The position numbers and the translations under genes are program-made. From Caenorhabditis elegans (lineage: Eukaryota > Nematoda > Chromadorea > Rhabditida > Rhabditidae): a stretch of 64,000 nucleotides of DNA. Of this stretch, positions 25,801-40,200 are shown piece by piece. Where the stretch lies: positions 10,602,001 to 10,666,000 of the forward strand of contig NC_003282.8 in assembly GCF_000002985.6 (NCBI RefSeq). The letters are read 5' to 3'. Position 1 is the first letter of the stretch. Each line of letters starts with the position of its first letter. The notes beneath the pieces were generated by a model that searched no databases, was not told the DNA's origin, and worked only from the letters and a program-made list of their open reading frames with translations.

Positions 25801-26814
25801 GGGAAATGAGTTGCTTGTTTTTAAATTATAACTGTGGAAACATTATCTTATTATTGTGTGTGTATAGAAATGTGTGAAAAATGGACCAAAATGTAAATAA
25901 AGAAATTTTCAATGTATCAGATTTATTTTAATATTTTAAATTTTCTCAATAAAATGTTATATTTGAACAAAATATTGCAAAAACTAAATTTGTTTCAGTT
26001 TATAAACTACTTCAAGTTAATTAATAAAACAACTTCTTCGAAATTTTCTGTATTTTTCATATTTGTATTTGAATAAAGATATATGAAATGGTGAAATTAA
26101 AAATAAAAAAGTTCCAGTTCCAAAAGATGCTATAGAATCAAAAGAAATTGTAAATTTCTTCAACTAAACTTTTCAGCAATTCCCTCATTCAGAATACATC
26201 TTCTTTAAATATTTCCAGTACTCACTTGTAATCATGAACAAAAAACTCTTTGAAATCTGGTCCAACAACTTGTGAAAACTGAAAATAATTTTTTGAAAAA
26301 TAAATTCGTGTAATGCACCGTCACTCACCCGTTCCGAAACTTTGTTCAACTTTTCCGTGAATGATTTTTCATTGTAATAGTCCGGATGGATATCGTAACT
26401 GTTGATGAGATCAATGTTACCACGAATTTCATATTGAACACCAGCGGCTGTAAATGGTGATCAAATTTTTTTGAAAACCAATAAATAAGTTTCTGCGTTT
26501 TGAAATTTGAAATTCAGACAAACTTTGTCTATGAAAAATTAATTTGTTTGGAATACTTGGATAAAAATTACAGTTATTATAACTCTTTATTTATTTATTT
26601 TTATAATTCACTTTCTACATTGGAACCGATTCAACATAAATTTAATTTTTTTTTAAATCAGAACCAAATTTGAACAAGGAGCTGTCAAATGGGGAAACGA
26701 AAATTCAACGTTAATAAGAAAAATACGGTATTTTTTAAACTGAAAAACATTAAAAAAATTACCCAATCCTATAATAACCAGTAGCAATCCAATGGCCTTT
26801 GTAGCAGGCGCCAT
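19845..26814 (-). CDS. large secreted EGF / VWA-like multidomain protein
   Basis: Twenty-three - strand exons encode 1,624 residues with all phases closing: 26763-26814, 26329-26447, 26226-26278, 25625-25758, 25290-25434, 25167-25243, 24921-25112, 24745-24877, 24535-24673, 24362-24493, 24167-24314, 24056-24120, 23590-24013, 23338-23544, 22860-23286, 22504-22684, 22319-22457, 21166-22274, 20955-21074, 20739-20910, 20146-20676, 19910-20071, 19845-19858. After a signal peptide come four EGF-like pairs (about residues 140-193, 605-673, 1092-1160, 1568-1621). VWA-like regions alternate with them (about 195-460, 674-920, 1165-1340), along with beta-rich segments. The VWA-like parts lack a clear DxSxS metal site. 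The exon 13 acceptor must be AAAATAG at 24014, because the nearer TTTTCAG breaks the frame. The last exon is only 14 nt. I recall a similar protein as C. elegans R09H10.5. Two GATA sites lie upstream. Confidence 0.9.
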
Positions 26815-27476
26815 TTTGGTTTGGTCTCTGACGACCGAACTGAAGTCAAAATCGGCAACTCGATGGCATGCATCGCTTATCGGAAACTGCAGTTTTTATT
26901 AGCCTGTACTCGCCCATTAGCTTATCAATGAATTTATTCATTTTGAAACTTTTATTGGTTATTTGGGTCCTCAAAAATATAAAGTACAATCATAAATTAA
27001 ATGGGGCGCTATCGAATGTGTATTCAATTCTTATTATTAAATTTTTTTGGAGAAATAAAACGAAAGTTGGATATTTGAAAAATGCATTATTGATTACATT
27101 GCATTTTGATTTACGGATTGCCAAAGATCCGGATTCCGGAATTTTTGATTTTCAGTCAATCTGTATGTATTTTTCTCTGCCTTCATTTTTTTTGTCAGAA
27201 AACCACCTCACGAATGATAAAAATTGGAATTATTGTTATTTCTTGTAGCAATTATCATCTTTTTTTTTGAATCTTGAAATTTTTGATTCTACTTGAAATT
27301 TTAACAGTAAGTAAATGAAAAGTAGTAATCGGAAACACAGGAAAATCTTGATATTAATATTGATATTTGCCATTGCAGTCCTGAAGTTTGCCCCTTTGAG
27401 AATTAGTCACAGCCATACTAATAGAAGAAATACGGTTTTCGAACTTTGTTTTCAACTTAAAAAACGCTCATTGAAT
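26815..27476. other. intergenic region with an unsupported + strand ORF
   Basis: A 126-codon + strand frame starts at ATG 26868 and overlaps the presumed promoter of the - strand EGF/VWA gene. Its composition is simple AT-rich hydrophobic, with no splice sites or motif, so I do not call it a gene. Confidence 0.5.
26876..26925. promoter_or_regulatory. paired GATA sites upstream of the EGF/VWA gene
   Basis: CTTATC occurs at 26876-26881 and 26920-26925, that is GATAAG on the gene's strand, 60-110 nt upstream of its ATG. In C. elegans, ELT-2 binds such sites in intestinal promoters. Intestinal expression is an inference. Confidence 0.4.
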
Positions 27477-29241
27477 TTAATGTTCAATTTTTTGTTTCCC
27501 TGCACTTGAATCTTTCTTGGTCCTTTTCTCAATTCCAACATCGTTACACATGTTTTCCGAACAGCATCTCGTTGTCACTCCGATGTTTGTGGAAACTCGA
27601 TCACCCTGAAAAATAAAAATAATCTTATTTCTCTACTGAACTTTAGTCAATTAATTTAACATGGTTCAAAAAATTCATAAGGAAACAGTTTTGTTTTCTG
27701 TATTATACAAGCTCAAAGTTCGGCGAATATGTAATTTTTTTTTTGCAAAATAGATAAATCCTTTGATCTTACAGATCAGAAATGGAGATTGTTCAGAAGA
27801 TAACAAATATTTAAAAAACTGTAAAAGTAGAAGCAAAATCAATTCATTTGAATTTTGTTCAAGAACCCCCTTTTATTGAGTTTAAATCTAGTTTGACACG
27901 TGTAGCCTCAGTGCGTAACCTACTTGTGATCTGTGCTCAAAGACTCTAATAGCCAATCCCCTTTACTACTTTGCCTAATCTACCAGTATTGAAAAATGCG
28001 TCACATAAGTCTTTTGAAACCCTATCAAAAGTTCTTACAACTTTCGGAAGTGGTAATTTTAATGAAGTCAGCTGGAAATGATGAAAGTTTTGCTGGAAAT
28101 AGATTTGATAAGGCTGCCCCGAGTACCTGGCACGTTAAATCAAACAAAATGCACTAATAGAAGGTTGCACGCAATAATTGTTTTGCGAATTATTTCATAA
28201 TTATTCAATGGAACACAAACAAGCTTTCTTCGTGGTGTATGTGCACGTGAATATCACGGTGGTCTAGAAAATATTTTTTCTGATCAGATTACAAATTATA
28301 TGCTTGAAAAAGTGTTTTCACATGTTACTGGAAAATTTATATCACCAGGATTGTTATTCAAATATCCTAAAACAATTTTTTAACAAAGTAGAGTGTAGCT
28401 CGTAAATTTAATTTTGCTATTTTGCTAAAAAAAATAAGTAAATGAAAATTCTGCAAAGATACAAAGAAAATGTGCATAAATCAGAAAATCCTGTTACTCT
28501 GAACCTTTTCATGCAGACTCTGCAAACAAAACGTACTTCGTTAGGTGCAAAATAAGGTTCAGAATTGTAATAATAGTTTGGATTATTAGAATAGGTAAAG
28601 GCGTTGCAAAGCCAGTGGGAAAATTGATCAAACTAGTCAAATGACTATAGAAAATCACGTTTTTATATTAAAACTTCTTGAATTTTGTTTAAAATCGCAC
28701 GCAAGGTTGGTGATCACTTCATAAATTAATCTCACTTGGATCCAAATTTGAAAATTCCAAAGCTTATGTTTAGCAAAATGCGATAAAACTTATTTCAGTG
28801 GGTTTCATTACGGTCGCTTTGACAGTTTTAAACTATTTTCAATGGTTTTAGTTAAAATCTAAGGGCCTTTGAATACCTCGCACAAATTCAGGATTCTTCT
28901 GCTTGTACTCAACGTCTGACAACTCGCGGTGACCGTATCAAAATCTTCACTATAAGATTCCACACAGTACTTCATTCCATCATCACAAGTCTCATTGAAA
29001 AAGTTTTGAATATGTTTTCCGTTGATGTATCCTCTGCTACCTGCCAATTAATATCTTATCAAAAGGTGTATGGGTGCTTCTTGTTTCGTGTCTTCTTATC
29101 ACAGACCATATATCATGAAAAAGGAAAACGTGGAACTCATAACTTACCAGCATAACAGTTAATTGCCAATGAAAATGTCAAAAAGGTGGGGAAAAAGAAT
29201 AAGAAAAAATAAATTTTGAGAGTTTTTTGAAAAATCATCAT
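27477..29241 (-). CDS. small secreted Ly6/ET-module-like cysteine-rich protein
   Basis: Three exons (29148-29241, 28877-29040, 27477-27605) encode 128 residues, in phase. Residues 1-28 are a signal peptide ending near FSLAINCYAG. The mature part has a cysteine pattern ending CCSENMCND, the CCxxxxCN signature of Ly6/uPAR and nematode ET-module three-finger proteins. Internal cysteines sit in ETCDDGMKYC, ASCQTL and NLCEGD. A Lys-rich tail follows with no GPI-anchor hydrophobic end, so a soluble secreted product is likely. The second intron is long (about 1.27 kb, GTATTC donor). It lies just upstream of the EGF/VWA gene on the same strand. The function is unknown. Confidence 0.82.
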
Positions 29242-32200
29242 GATTGATTATCAATAAATTTGGGCGAGAAAGTGAAAGTGGTGATGTGATTGTTTATAAT
29301 ATCGATCAAAACTATCATATTTCATTATTTAAAAAAAACATTAGATAGAAGAAAAGACGCAGTGAAAACGTGGTAATTTGTATTATGACCCAATACAATT
29401 TTTTCAGATAAGATGATAAGTTCCGGCGGCAATTGTAGTATACTGTTCTTTTGCCATAAATCATCACTTTTCTTGTTTGATTTTTGAATTGAAACCTGAA
29501 ACTGAAAAAAATGGGTGCGGCTATCTGTAAATTATACACGCTCTTGCCCTAAAGTGGAGTTTAAGCGCATTGTGAAACAAGTGGCAAAGGTTTGGAAAAG
29601 CAGAAAAACCCGGTATTGTATTGGTGTGGGTAAAGAACGTTTACAGTTAAAATTTAATTGCAAATTTAAATTCAAATTGGAGATTTTGTAAAACTAAATC
29701 AATTAGTAGAGTGAAAGTATTTAATAACTCCTTGAATACGGCTACACTTATATTTTAAACTAAATTGCGTCGGTCCTTTTGGCGTATTGGTTGAAGTTTT
29801 GGTTCAGAGCCTCAGTATTTTCGCGCAGCGAATGTTCAGCTAACATTGGTCAATGCCGGCTTTTGAATGATATTGATGGTCTTTCTGGGTTCTTGAATTC
29901 ACTTTCCAAGTTTAGGGAACCTATGTAAATACTACACTTCTAGAAAAGTGCTGTAAGCGTACTCTGAAGCGACTTTGGATATAATAACTGTATCTAGATG
30001 GAAATTGGGTTGGTACAAATGACCGATGCAAAATACAAATTATGAAAAAAATTTTAATTTGTAAATTAATTAAACTCCCAAAATAAATACACTCCTAATA
30101 CATATTTTAAACTTTAATTCTGAGTCTCACTTTTTAACGGCAATCTAACACTAATTTATACGAACATTCTACGTGTTCTATCGGTATACTTGACCCTTTT
30201 TGTTCTTACTATTAGGAAACTGGGAAATTTATCTTGTGGCTTGCGAATTTTGAAGGACGGATATTCATATCGGCACGAACCAATCACTAATCGGCGATTT
30301 TTATGAATATTTTACATACTGTTTTGGTTAGCTTTCCATGTTATTATTCAAAGTTGTTTTCTTTTCTTTCATAACTTGTAACTTCTCACTGATCTTCAAT
30401 CTCTAATATTGTGCCCAGATGACTAATGCTAGATACTAGACAGATTTCCTTTTCCAAGCCAAATCGCTGAAGCATATAATTTTCCGTGCACATGTAGCGG
30501 GGGTGATAAGCAATGTAGACTGATATTTGAAAAAACATTCATAAAAATTTAAACTTGTAATAAAACATTTGATTCAAATTTAAATGAAGCAACATAAATT
30601 TAACGCTTTAAAGGTATCCGAAAAATCTTCAAAATATTTTAAAATTTATTGGATTTATCTGAACTATGCAGGGTGTCCAGTTAAGAGGGGGATCTAAATA
30701 AATCTAGAAACAGATTTTTAAATAAATAAAAAAATTAAAAGTAAAAAATGAACGAATAATTTCAGGGTTCAAGTTGTTCAACACATAAAGTTTTTGAAAA
30801 TTGCCGCAACATGTTGAGGATTCAATTTGTTTTTGTATTTACAATTTTTTTAAAAACTTTTCCCCGTTTTCCATAAAACCAGTATTTTCTTGCTCTACAG
30901 AATTTTGTTTATGCTATTCATAATTCAATCGTTTGCCAATAATGCCCTTTTATTTTTCGCAACAAAAATCGTTTTTTTTTTTCAATTGAGCCAACCTGCA
31001 AGCCTCCAATTATTAGCAATCAGAAGCTGTTTCAAAGTGTAATTGTCCCTTATTCATGATATCATTAAATAATTGAAGAAATGTCTGAACTTCCACAGGA
31101 TGGTACCAACAGAGTGATATCAACCCATAATCATTTTGTGAAATCATAAACGACTAAATAAAAGAGCATTGTCAAAAATAAGAAAAAATGGTGTCATCTT
31201 GTGAAACATTTAAGTATTTTTTGGATTTTCTTATGATGTTTACGATTTTTAAAAATTTCAAAATGTTCGTTCATACATCTTCTCAGATCAAGTTTCGGAA
31301 CGGAACAGTGAAATTATAGATGTTCAAAAAGGATACGCTAATTATTAGGTTGATTGTTGTCAGTTGGTCTGGAAGTAAATTATTGTTTGTTACCCGTTCA
31401 AATTCGTGAAAAGCAAAAACATCAAGATTCGCATAATGTTCCCGACAGACTATAATTTTTTTTTGATTTTCAGATCACACATTTATGTTAAAGAACTTAT
31501 CTTAAACTGTAATGTTGTTTGTTTTCTAACCTATCCTTTTCCTGAACTACAGTTTTTAAAGATTTATTTAACACATTTTGATAACTAAAAGCCAAATATG
31601 ATCAGAAATTAAAAATATTGAACCTTTTGAACCTCTATCAAGATTATTACACATGATAAGCTCATTTCTGATTAGACTTTTGCACTCTCCTACTAAGGAA
31701 ACAACAACAAAAAATGAATGGTATTTATTTGAACGTAGATTGAACGTTAGAAAGTAGTCTGTAATTTTTATTTTTCTCATTGTAGGTAGACACCACAGGT
31801 GATTCGCGGTTTGTAAAATATTTATGAAATGCAGTTTGCGCACTTGTAAATTTTTATCAACATTCAAATCATTTGCCCAACTGAGTTCATGCTCCTTGAT
31901 TCATAATTTCGCCTACACGAAACATATGATTTTCTTTGCAAAACAAAAAATGATCTAGATCTTTTAGTGGGACCGTATTCTTAAAGCATGTGTTAACTTT
32001 GAGGTATAACCATATTTTATGTGTTTTATGAACTGCACTGGAATCAAAAAGCAAACTTTTTGTTTCACTATTACTCATTTTCTCTCGGTCAAGTGGCCTC
32101 CGGGTCTCCGGAAATCAACTAAAAGTTCCTTATACACCCTCAACTTGTTTAGCTTGTTTTTTTGTCCCGATACAATTGGTTATTGGTTATATCTTTCACT

Positions 32201-35059
32201 TAACTGGGTTCTCGGGAACTCTTTGTCGACCGTTGACCCAAACCAAGTCAACCAGAAAATATATTGCAACTCGTTTTTTGCTTGATGCTGCTTTTTGAAG
32301 TCTCAGCTTACATTTTGGGGGGGACTTCCTGGCGGGGACGCTCGGTATAGTAATTGGAGAACTTTCTTGATGACACTGTTTAAATGTAAAAAGGAAGTGA
32401 CCAAAGCGGAAGGACAGATACGATGGCACATGTGGAAAGGAAATTCTAATTCAGAACTATTCTGGGTGAAAACTTGTCCACGTGTTTCTGGAACACGATG
32501 TTGCACTAGACGGGGTTTGTTTCTTAAAAGTTTTAATCATTTATAACTACAAATATTTTTTATCCTTACTTGATTAACTAGTCTGAAATGAGCATTTACT
32601 GGATGAAATTTTGAGATCACCCCAGTAACTTGACAAAAACCGTATCTTTTTCAGCGCACTTTTTCGTCGTTCTTTTAAATGTTCTTTGGGTAACGCTGAA
32701 AAGGAGGAGAAGCGCGAAAAAAACCCTGCAAATTGTCACAGTTTCGTCTTATTGAAATCTTTTTCAACTCGTGGCAAAGTTCACTGCGATTTTTGGAACA
32801 TTTTTTTCTAGAAAACAGTGCACTCTGCAACTGGCAACAACTTATAGAATGGTGCAGTAGATTCAAAAAATCATATAATTTCTAGAAACAGTTTTAGTTT
32901 TTTTTTATAGCAATGATGTTTGGTCATTATAATACAATAGCCGGGGTTTTCCGCAACAAAGTGGTAAGAAAATTGTGATTTGAAACATTTCACGATTTTT
33001 GTTGTTTTCTCTAATTTACATCACAATTATGGGAATCTCAAAATTCGTCAAAAAGCTATACATGCCCTTTTTCCGTTATTTTGTTTATTAGAAAAAAAAC
33101 TTGCGTCACAAATATTTCTTCCAAATTTCCATATAAATTTCTTCAAAACTAAACTAGTATTAATATATATCACCTGCTGAAACTAGTTGATTTCATTTTT
33201 AAAACTTTTAACTTGGTGCACTTGGATTATTGCTCGTTTGAACAGTATAAACATTTATTTAGGACATTTCGAAACAATTCCCAATCAAAAAAAATATATT
33301 TCAAAGTTAAAATCTAAAAAGTAATCGTTCTTAGAAAGTCTAAAGATTCTCGAACCTTCATTCGTTTTCTATCCTTTAACTAGATGTTCGTTGACAATAG
33401 AGTGACATACAACTTCCTATTTCTATTTTCAACAGACCAATTATTTTATGACCTGCAAAAACCCAAAATTTTACGCAATTGGTTGCGGATTCATTTCTGA
33501 CGCTTACGTGTAGGCGATGACCTTTTCAGATCAAACCACCTGCTGTGCAAAAAAAGGACGGAAGTGTTGGGTTTTTAGAGTTTGAAACAATTGAAACATT
33601 TTTTGGTACATGATCAAAATTCTCCCACGCAAAAACAATGATGATAGCCCTTTTGGGACTTTGGGACCTTCGGAAATGGAGGCGTTTGCAAAGGTTGAGA
33701 TTTCATTAAATTCTTGATAGACAAAAAAGGGTTTTTGGATTATGTGATGGATTGAAAAAGTGAACGAAACAAACATGAACTTTTGCTGAATATTTTGAGT
33801 AATCGCGCAAAAATGAAATCATTACAAGTTCATATACCAGAAATCTGGAGACATATTTCCTCGAATCGCACGTTCTTAAATAGACATGCCCCAGAAATTT
33901 AATTAATCCAGAAAAAAAAACACAATGTACTTAAAAACTAAGAATTGAATGTGCATAGAACTAGTTTTGCATATTGTCGTCAGTGATGCAATTGGATAGA
34001 ATTACGTAACAAACACATTATCAGAAATAACTTTAAGTACCAGTCGACGTCTAGTGAAAGTAGTTAATGAAAATATGAACCTAAAATTAAAGTCTACATT
34101 TGACATTTGAGTAACTCAGGGCAAAGTTCAATGTAAACAATTTCGTACATTCAACCTTGTAACTTTATCAATTTCGGTACTTGAAATTTATTTAACCTAA
34201 TTTATACACGGGAAGTATTTTTGTGAACCTCTGGAAGGGGTGGCAATTTGTGGGCTGAAAAAGTTGACGGTACATAGGTTTCTTGTAACTTTTTGTCGAA
34301 AAACGTTCGTGTTGTCAAATTACCGAAAAACAAATATTTGAAAAACTTTTTTTTGCAAACAGTCACTTAAAAAATTTATCAAGTTTTTCAATCGAAAATT
34401 GAGTTACGGGCCTATCAGGACCTGTCAACAAAAAAGAAAGCTTTTTGGTTTGTTGCATGAGTCATTTTTAAAACTTTATGGACCCCCTAGACTAACATCA
34501 TCTGAAACTGACATCTTGCATCAAAATCAACACAAATTGAACGGAGTTCTTTGTCTAGATCTGAAAAATTCAGGAATTTCTCTTCCCCACGTCACCACAT
34601 TTCCCTCGCCCACTTTTTTTTCGAAAGTTGCCCTTTAATTTTCCACTTTAGGTCAAATTTCACGCAACATGAAAAGCATGATCTAAACCATTCACTTCTC
34701 ACATTTCAAATGGTCTTTGAATGAACAAGTGGTCCATTTATTGTTTATCTTTGTAATCCGGCACTTATCTTCATTCGAGATAATCTTGTTCTTTGTACTC
34801 CCAAGATCTTAGCTCTTCTTACCGTACATTGTCTTTGTTCACTTTAACGTCTTTGCTCTCTCTCTCTCTTCAACGTCTTCTCCCTTTTTCTATTGCTCGA
34901 ACTGCTCAGAGTAAAAGCGGCTAGTAGACTCCGCCCATCGGATCGGAGGCGGCTCCTTCAAGAAGAGAAGACGTGAACTTTCGATTCTTGGACAATCTAC
35001 TCCTCCCATCTTCCTTTCGTCCACTATTCAAATTCAGTTTTTCCATTTCCGTGGTCAAG
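29242..35059. other. long gene-poor interval
   Basis: No supported gene in 5.8 kb. Several open frames of 60-100 codons occur (for example - strand 33531-33776 and + strand 32295-32546). Most begin with TTG or GTG, and none shows splice structure or a known motif. The stretch just before 35060 has C/T-rich runs, GC-rich CCGCCCATCGGATCGGAGGCGG and a run of TCTC, and probably includes the promoter and 5' UTR of the next gene. Confidence 0.5.
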
Positions 35060-36918
35060 ATGTTCCCCTACTTAGCCATCATTCTTTTTGTCGAGTCAAC
35101 AGCTGCAGAAATATTCTCGGAGACAGTTGGCAAGGTGATAGTTACGCAGAATACTTGCTCAGTGATGCCTCATCGTGTTTGGAAGCGGTAAGCATTTTTC
35201 GTGATTCATGATGATCTGAAGATTATATGAATCTTTTAAAATTTCAAAAAAAATTTGTTAAATTTTAACACAATTTTGAAAATCTGTCAGTTTAATATAA
35301 ATTGTAGAGATTTTCAGTACAGACAAATAGCTACTAAGTCCTTGAGATAAAGCATCACAAATGGATTCATCTCCAACAAAATTGCTTATCTATTCTAAGC
35401 AAGCTTAAAAATAAAAAAAACATTGACAAGAAAATTACCATGCCGTTCCGAAAAACAACTGGACACATCATATTGCACCTCGTCTCACACCTACACTTTT
35501 GTCTTGTTCCACCATTTGTTGTGCCTGATCTGTAAGAAGTTCAGGACAAAAAGAGACACATACATACATGAGAATAAGCTATTCAAGAAAAAAGGAAGAA
35601 TGAAAAGGTGTGATGACGTCCGCCTGACTAAAAAATTGAACAAAATAATAAAAGAACTGCGGCGGTGGTGGTCAGGAATCTTTTTTCTTTTTAAAAATAG
35701 TTTTCGAAAATTACCGCCTTTATTTTTCGAAAAAAAATTGATGATCGGTTCACAATTTATAGTCGCCGGACACTCAATGGAAACTCAATGAATTTGATAA
35801 ATTTTTGATCTGTGGAAACATTTCATACCATATCAAAAAAACTGTTTCTATTTATAGTTATATAAGATATTGATGAGATTGATTGACAGGTTCAATTATT
35901 TTCGTGCTTATTTTTGAGACTCTTACGATCCATGCTATTTTATTGGAAATTAATATTAAATTTTGAAAAAAAAACTGAGACTTTAAAAAAGCAGAGTGAA
36001 AACTGAATTTCGTGCCTAATGATTTTTTTTCCAGACTTGGCAGTTCTGGCCCAAAACCCCTCGGAGAATATCCTCCGGAAACAATCAAATTCCTGATGAC
36101 ATGGGTACATACAGCTCACGGGGTCGAGAGTCGTCTTGAGAATATGTTGCTCAAGTGGGATGAACAATCGGTAGGAATTAAATGACGTCAATTGAAATAA
36201 ATGTTGAAATCAGTGGTTTCTAATTTTAGATCTGCTTCGATCGACCAACCACATTGATTCTAAAAAAGGCAGCGGACGGAGGAAGCTTCTCGGATTTCAT
36301 GAACAAATTCTCGTATCTCGAGGTTCCGGAGCATTGGGTAGTTCGAAAAGATGAGGATGATCTTGAATCTTGGAGGGTGAGTGGGATAAATGACGAAAAT
36401 GCAATTATTTCTATTATGAGTGGGATAAGTTTACTCTTTTTTTTGTTAAATGTTTCGTGCGTAGGAAATTTTGTTTTTTTAATTTAATAATAGTAATTTA
36501 TGAATTTACTTGCAGTAAACTTCAAAAATAATGATAATTGAATTTACAGAATGTAAAAATCGATGAATGTTCTACAACAAATGATGTGACATACCATTGC
36601 CCTGAGTCTGCTTTTAAAGATTCCTGCACACAAGCAGATCTCGAAAAATGCTCAGTACGAATGGAGATCAACAGCTCAGAAGATTTTGTAAGTTTATCAA
36701 ATTATCCCGATTTACTAAATCGTCTTATATTTCAGTTTACATTTTCACGGCGTCTGGGACGAAGTCATCTTGTTGCGACGAAAGCACTTATTGGAACAAT
36801 AATTAGGAATGGAAACATTTTTGATGTAAAACCAGTTGAACTTCCACAAAGGATTTTTAAAATAACGTTAGCAAAAACGGATATGATGTCAATTGGGACA
36901 TCTCTTCTGAAATATTGA
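35060..36918 (+). CDS. predicted secreted protein, nematode-type, unknown function
   Basis: Five exons (35060-35187, 36035-36170, 36230-36376, 36550-36687, 36736-36918) encode 243 residues with consistent phases. Residues 1-16 (MFPYLAIILFVESTAA) are a signal peptide. Cysteines are scattered (NTC, ICF, DEC, HCP, DSC, KCS), and the motif DECSTTNDVTYHCPES lies in exon 4. A basic segment FSRRLGRSH precedes the C-terminal domain. There is no transmembrane helix, so a secreted protein is likely. I do not recognise a domain. The next gene on the same strand also makes a signal-peptide protein of unknown family, with an HTC/NC/EC cysteine pattern; a ligand/receptor relationship would be speculation. 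Confidence 0.82.
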
Positions 36919-37276
36919 TTTTTGTTCTGTTATATTTATTTGATTAATTTAAAAATTTGTTCTCTTTGATAGATCTCAATATTTTAATTAATTGTCTTAT
37001 TGATTTTGTCGCCACCTAGTTAGTTTTAACTTCAGATATTTGCGGGTTATTTTCTAAACTGTGAGTTGTTAATTTTATAATCCATTGCATTAATATTACC
37101 TCAGCCTGATCCTCTAGTTTTTAGTGTCAGGGTCTGTTCATTTTTCCCTTTTTACACCATCATTTCATGTTCCATTTTCTTTTGTTTCACTGACCATAAA
37201 ACTAAAATTATGCAAGAATGTGATAAACACTATCATCAAGAGCCCAACATGATTCATTCTTTCAACCGTCACCGAC

Positions 37277-40200
37277 ATGTTGTGCCGGGTGTTCGTATTC
37301 AGTTTAGTCGCAGCTAATCTCATCGAGGCTTACATTCAACTAGATTACAGTGAACAAGGAGAACAGCTTCACACTTGTGAAATTGACGTGAGTATAGAAG
37401 AAAACATTGATTGGATTTTCTATGATAAATGATTTCTAGTCTTGAACCCCCGACTAATTGTTTATTTATTTACTTACTGAACGAGATTTGAGTAGGAAAA
37501 TTGAATTAGGTATTTAATTCTGAGACCAAGTTAGCATTGAGCAAAAATCAATTTTCAAAAAATCAGATATTTCGTTTGTGATTGATCTGAACTTCAAACT
37601 AAAGTCAAATAAAATTAGGAAAAAAGTGATTTTGGCATGTTTTTCAAATATTCTTCATCTGAAAAATGTGGAAAATACAAAAAAAATTGTATTGGTCAGA
37701 AAAAAGCCTTCAGACCTTTATTGTAGAGGTGCTCAAAAATTTGCTTCAACTTATCAGTAGCCGAGAGAAAAATCAAATTTTTATCAATTTTTTATATTTT
37801 TGCAATAATTTGAATGAAATAAATTTAAAATATTTTTAATTTAAAATACTGGAACGAAAACATCACACAACAAGTTTCTTTGTAGAATAACAAAAAATGA
37901 TTGCATGGGCTATTGGTTGTAATTTAAAAAATTTCAAAATTCAAAACCTAAACTACAAATATTTAAAATTCATATACATATTTTGGCATTCATCACTCAT
38001 TCATGAAATACTTAGTTTTGAATATCTTTTAACATTTCATATCACCTGAAATTTCTATATAGTTGTCAGACACTAGTACCTCCAGAACTAAAGGTTGTGA
38101 AGTCAGAAAATGGAAAAATATTATTCGAAATGTGAACAATATAATCTTTGAAATCACCTGTTTTTATATAAGCTGTGGAACTGAGGAGGTCATTTAAATT
38201 TGATCCATATAGACAGGGATTTAGGATGAAAATCTGTCAGAGGATATTTACATAATTCCAGCTCAAACCCGATGAAAGAAATAACTTCGACATAAAAAAG
38301 AATGATCTCTGAACATGGAAATTTATTAATTCCCTCATTTAGGTGTACGCGAGCAGAAGACGCAAAGTTTGGGTGCACGTAATTTTGGGAGTTAGCGAAA
38401 ATATTTATTGCCGGGAAAAATTCTGTTCTCTAGGAAGAAACTACCTTTTGAACGGGTTTATTTGCACAATCATCTTGTATGCTCCGACATCTTGCAACTT
38501 TACCGGCTATTTCAGGATTTAATGAAAAAGTCGTAAAATTTCCCAACGAATTTCCGAGAAATTCCCGCAAGGAACCCAAAAAATAAAGCGCCGTTTTATC
38601 CCAAACTTCCGTCAAACTTCTAAAACTTCTAGGCCCGCTTATTTGTAGACTGATTAGTATGAAAGCATTTTAAGGTCGAAAACTCAGATTGTTCATAATC
38701 ATAAATCATATGAAACCCAGGTGCTCTTTAATGACCAATAAGTTTACATTTTATAGGTAAAGTTTCAAATTGTTTTGGAAAATTTTCACGAATCATGTCT
38801 GGAAAGATTTGCAGGTGGTTTTCAATAAAAATGTTTCATTGCGGCTAGAATGTTTCTTTTTGTTCTCGGGGTAAATGTAGTTTAAAGTTTCTTGAAATGA
38901 AGCGTCTTTTCTAAAATTAAAAAAATTTTGTTATTTTTATATTTTTGAGTAAATTAAGTACGAACTCTTTAGATTAATGGGTCAAAGTAAAAACGAAAAA
39001 GATGTGATGTGCCATTTTGAGAAGTATTGGACCAGTTTGCTTCCGCTTGATTAAAATAACTAAGAATCTAAAACTTTTGAGAATGAGCAACTACGGATAT
39101 CGACTACAAATTTTGAGTTGAAATGTACTTTAATTCTGTCACCGGAAAGTCGATTAAATTGTGATCTGAAAGTGATGTAAGTCGAACATGATTCGATTAG
39201 AATAACTCTATCAATGCTACATCCACGGCAAAATTACCATTGGTCACTCGTCTTTGATGTAGTGTAATAAACATAAAATAACCAACAAGAATATTAAGAA
39301 AGCATAAGGGATTATTGAAAGATCAGAATCAACTTTATAATGTAAAAAACGAACCACATCGCAAATCGCAATTAGATGATGTATGCGGGGGAAACCCTAT
39401 GCTAAAAAAGGCTAAAAAATGCATACCTGTGTGCCTACGAGGAAATTTGCCTTTTACCAGTTCCTAATTTCCATTTTTCAGGGTCTCGTTGACCAAAATA
39501 TCCATCAACTACATGGAAACCTAGTAAACTGTCAAAGTCCTCCAATGGAATGCTCAATCGATCCACATGAGTATTTGATAAAATCAAGAACTAACGTCGA
39601 GTGCCGTGTCCCATCTGACGATCTTTTCTTTTACGATGATGTGAGTATTTTATGAGAATAGATGACATTTGGAAAATAATCTTAATCTTTATTCTATTGC
39701 GCAGCACTTTTCTAGATCAACAAGACCTTATTTGTATTTAAAGTAGAGTTTAGACTTGGGGGACAATAAGAAACAGATATTGAGGATACGAAAAAGTACA
39801 ATGAACATTTGTTTTTTTTTGAAAATGACTTTTCTCCTTCTTTTTTACAATTCAACAGATAGATTTTGAGTTCCTGAGAAAATAATTAGTAGGGAAATCA
39901 AAAAATTCCAAAACTTATTGCCAGGGACTAACAATGATGTTTGAAACAGTAAAATTTTTAGTTTTACCAATCAAAAATTTTCAATAGAGCTCATTTATTT
40001 TTTAACTATCAATGTTAAGGATCTGAATTTTTTCAGAATTTATTTTTATCTCAAAGAAATAACACGCCATTGGTTTTTTTTTTAATTTTACAGAATAAAT
40101 ATTGAGGTATCTAAACCAAGGTCTATTAAAAAATGCCGATACTTTTTGCAGTGTCCGGAAAATTGGCGGCATGCTGTTAAACTAACAGGGAAAATTAACG

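Noticed and set aside
26868-27248. 126-codon + strand ORF with ATG
   Set aside because: Lies in the promoter of the divergent EGF/VWA gene, with simple hydrophobic composition and no homology recognised.
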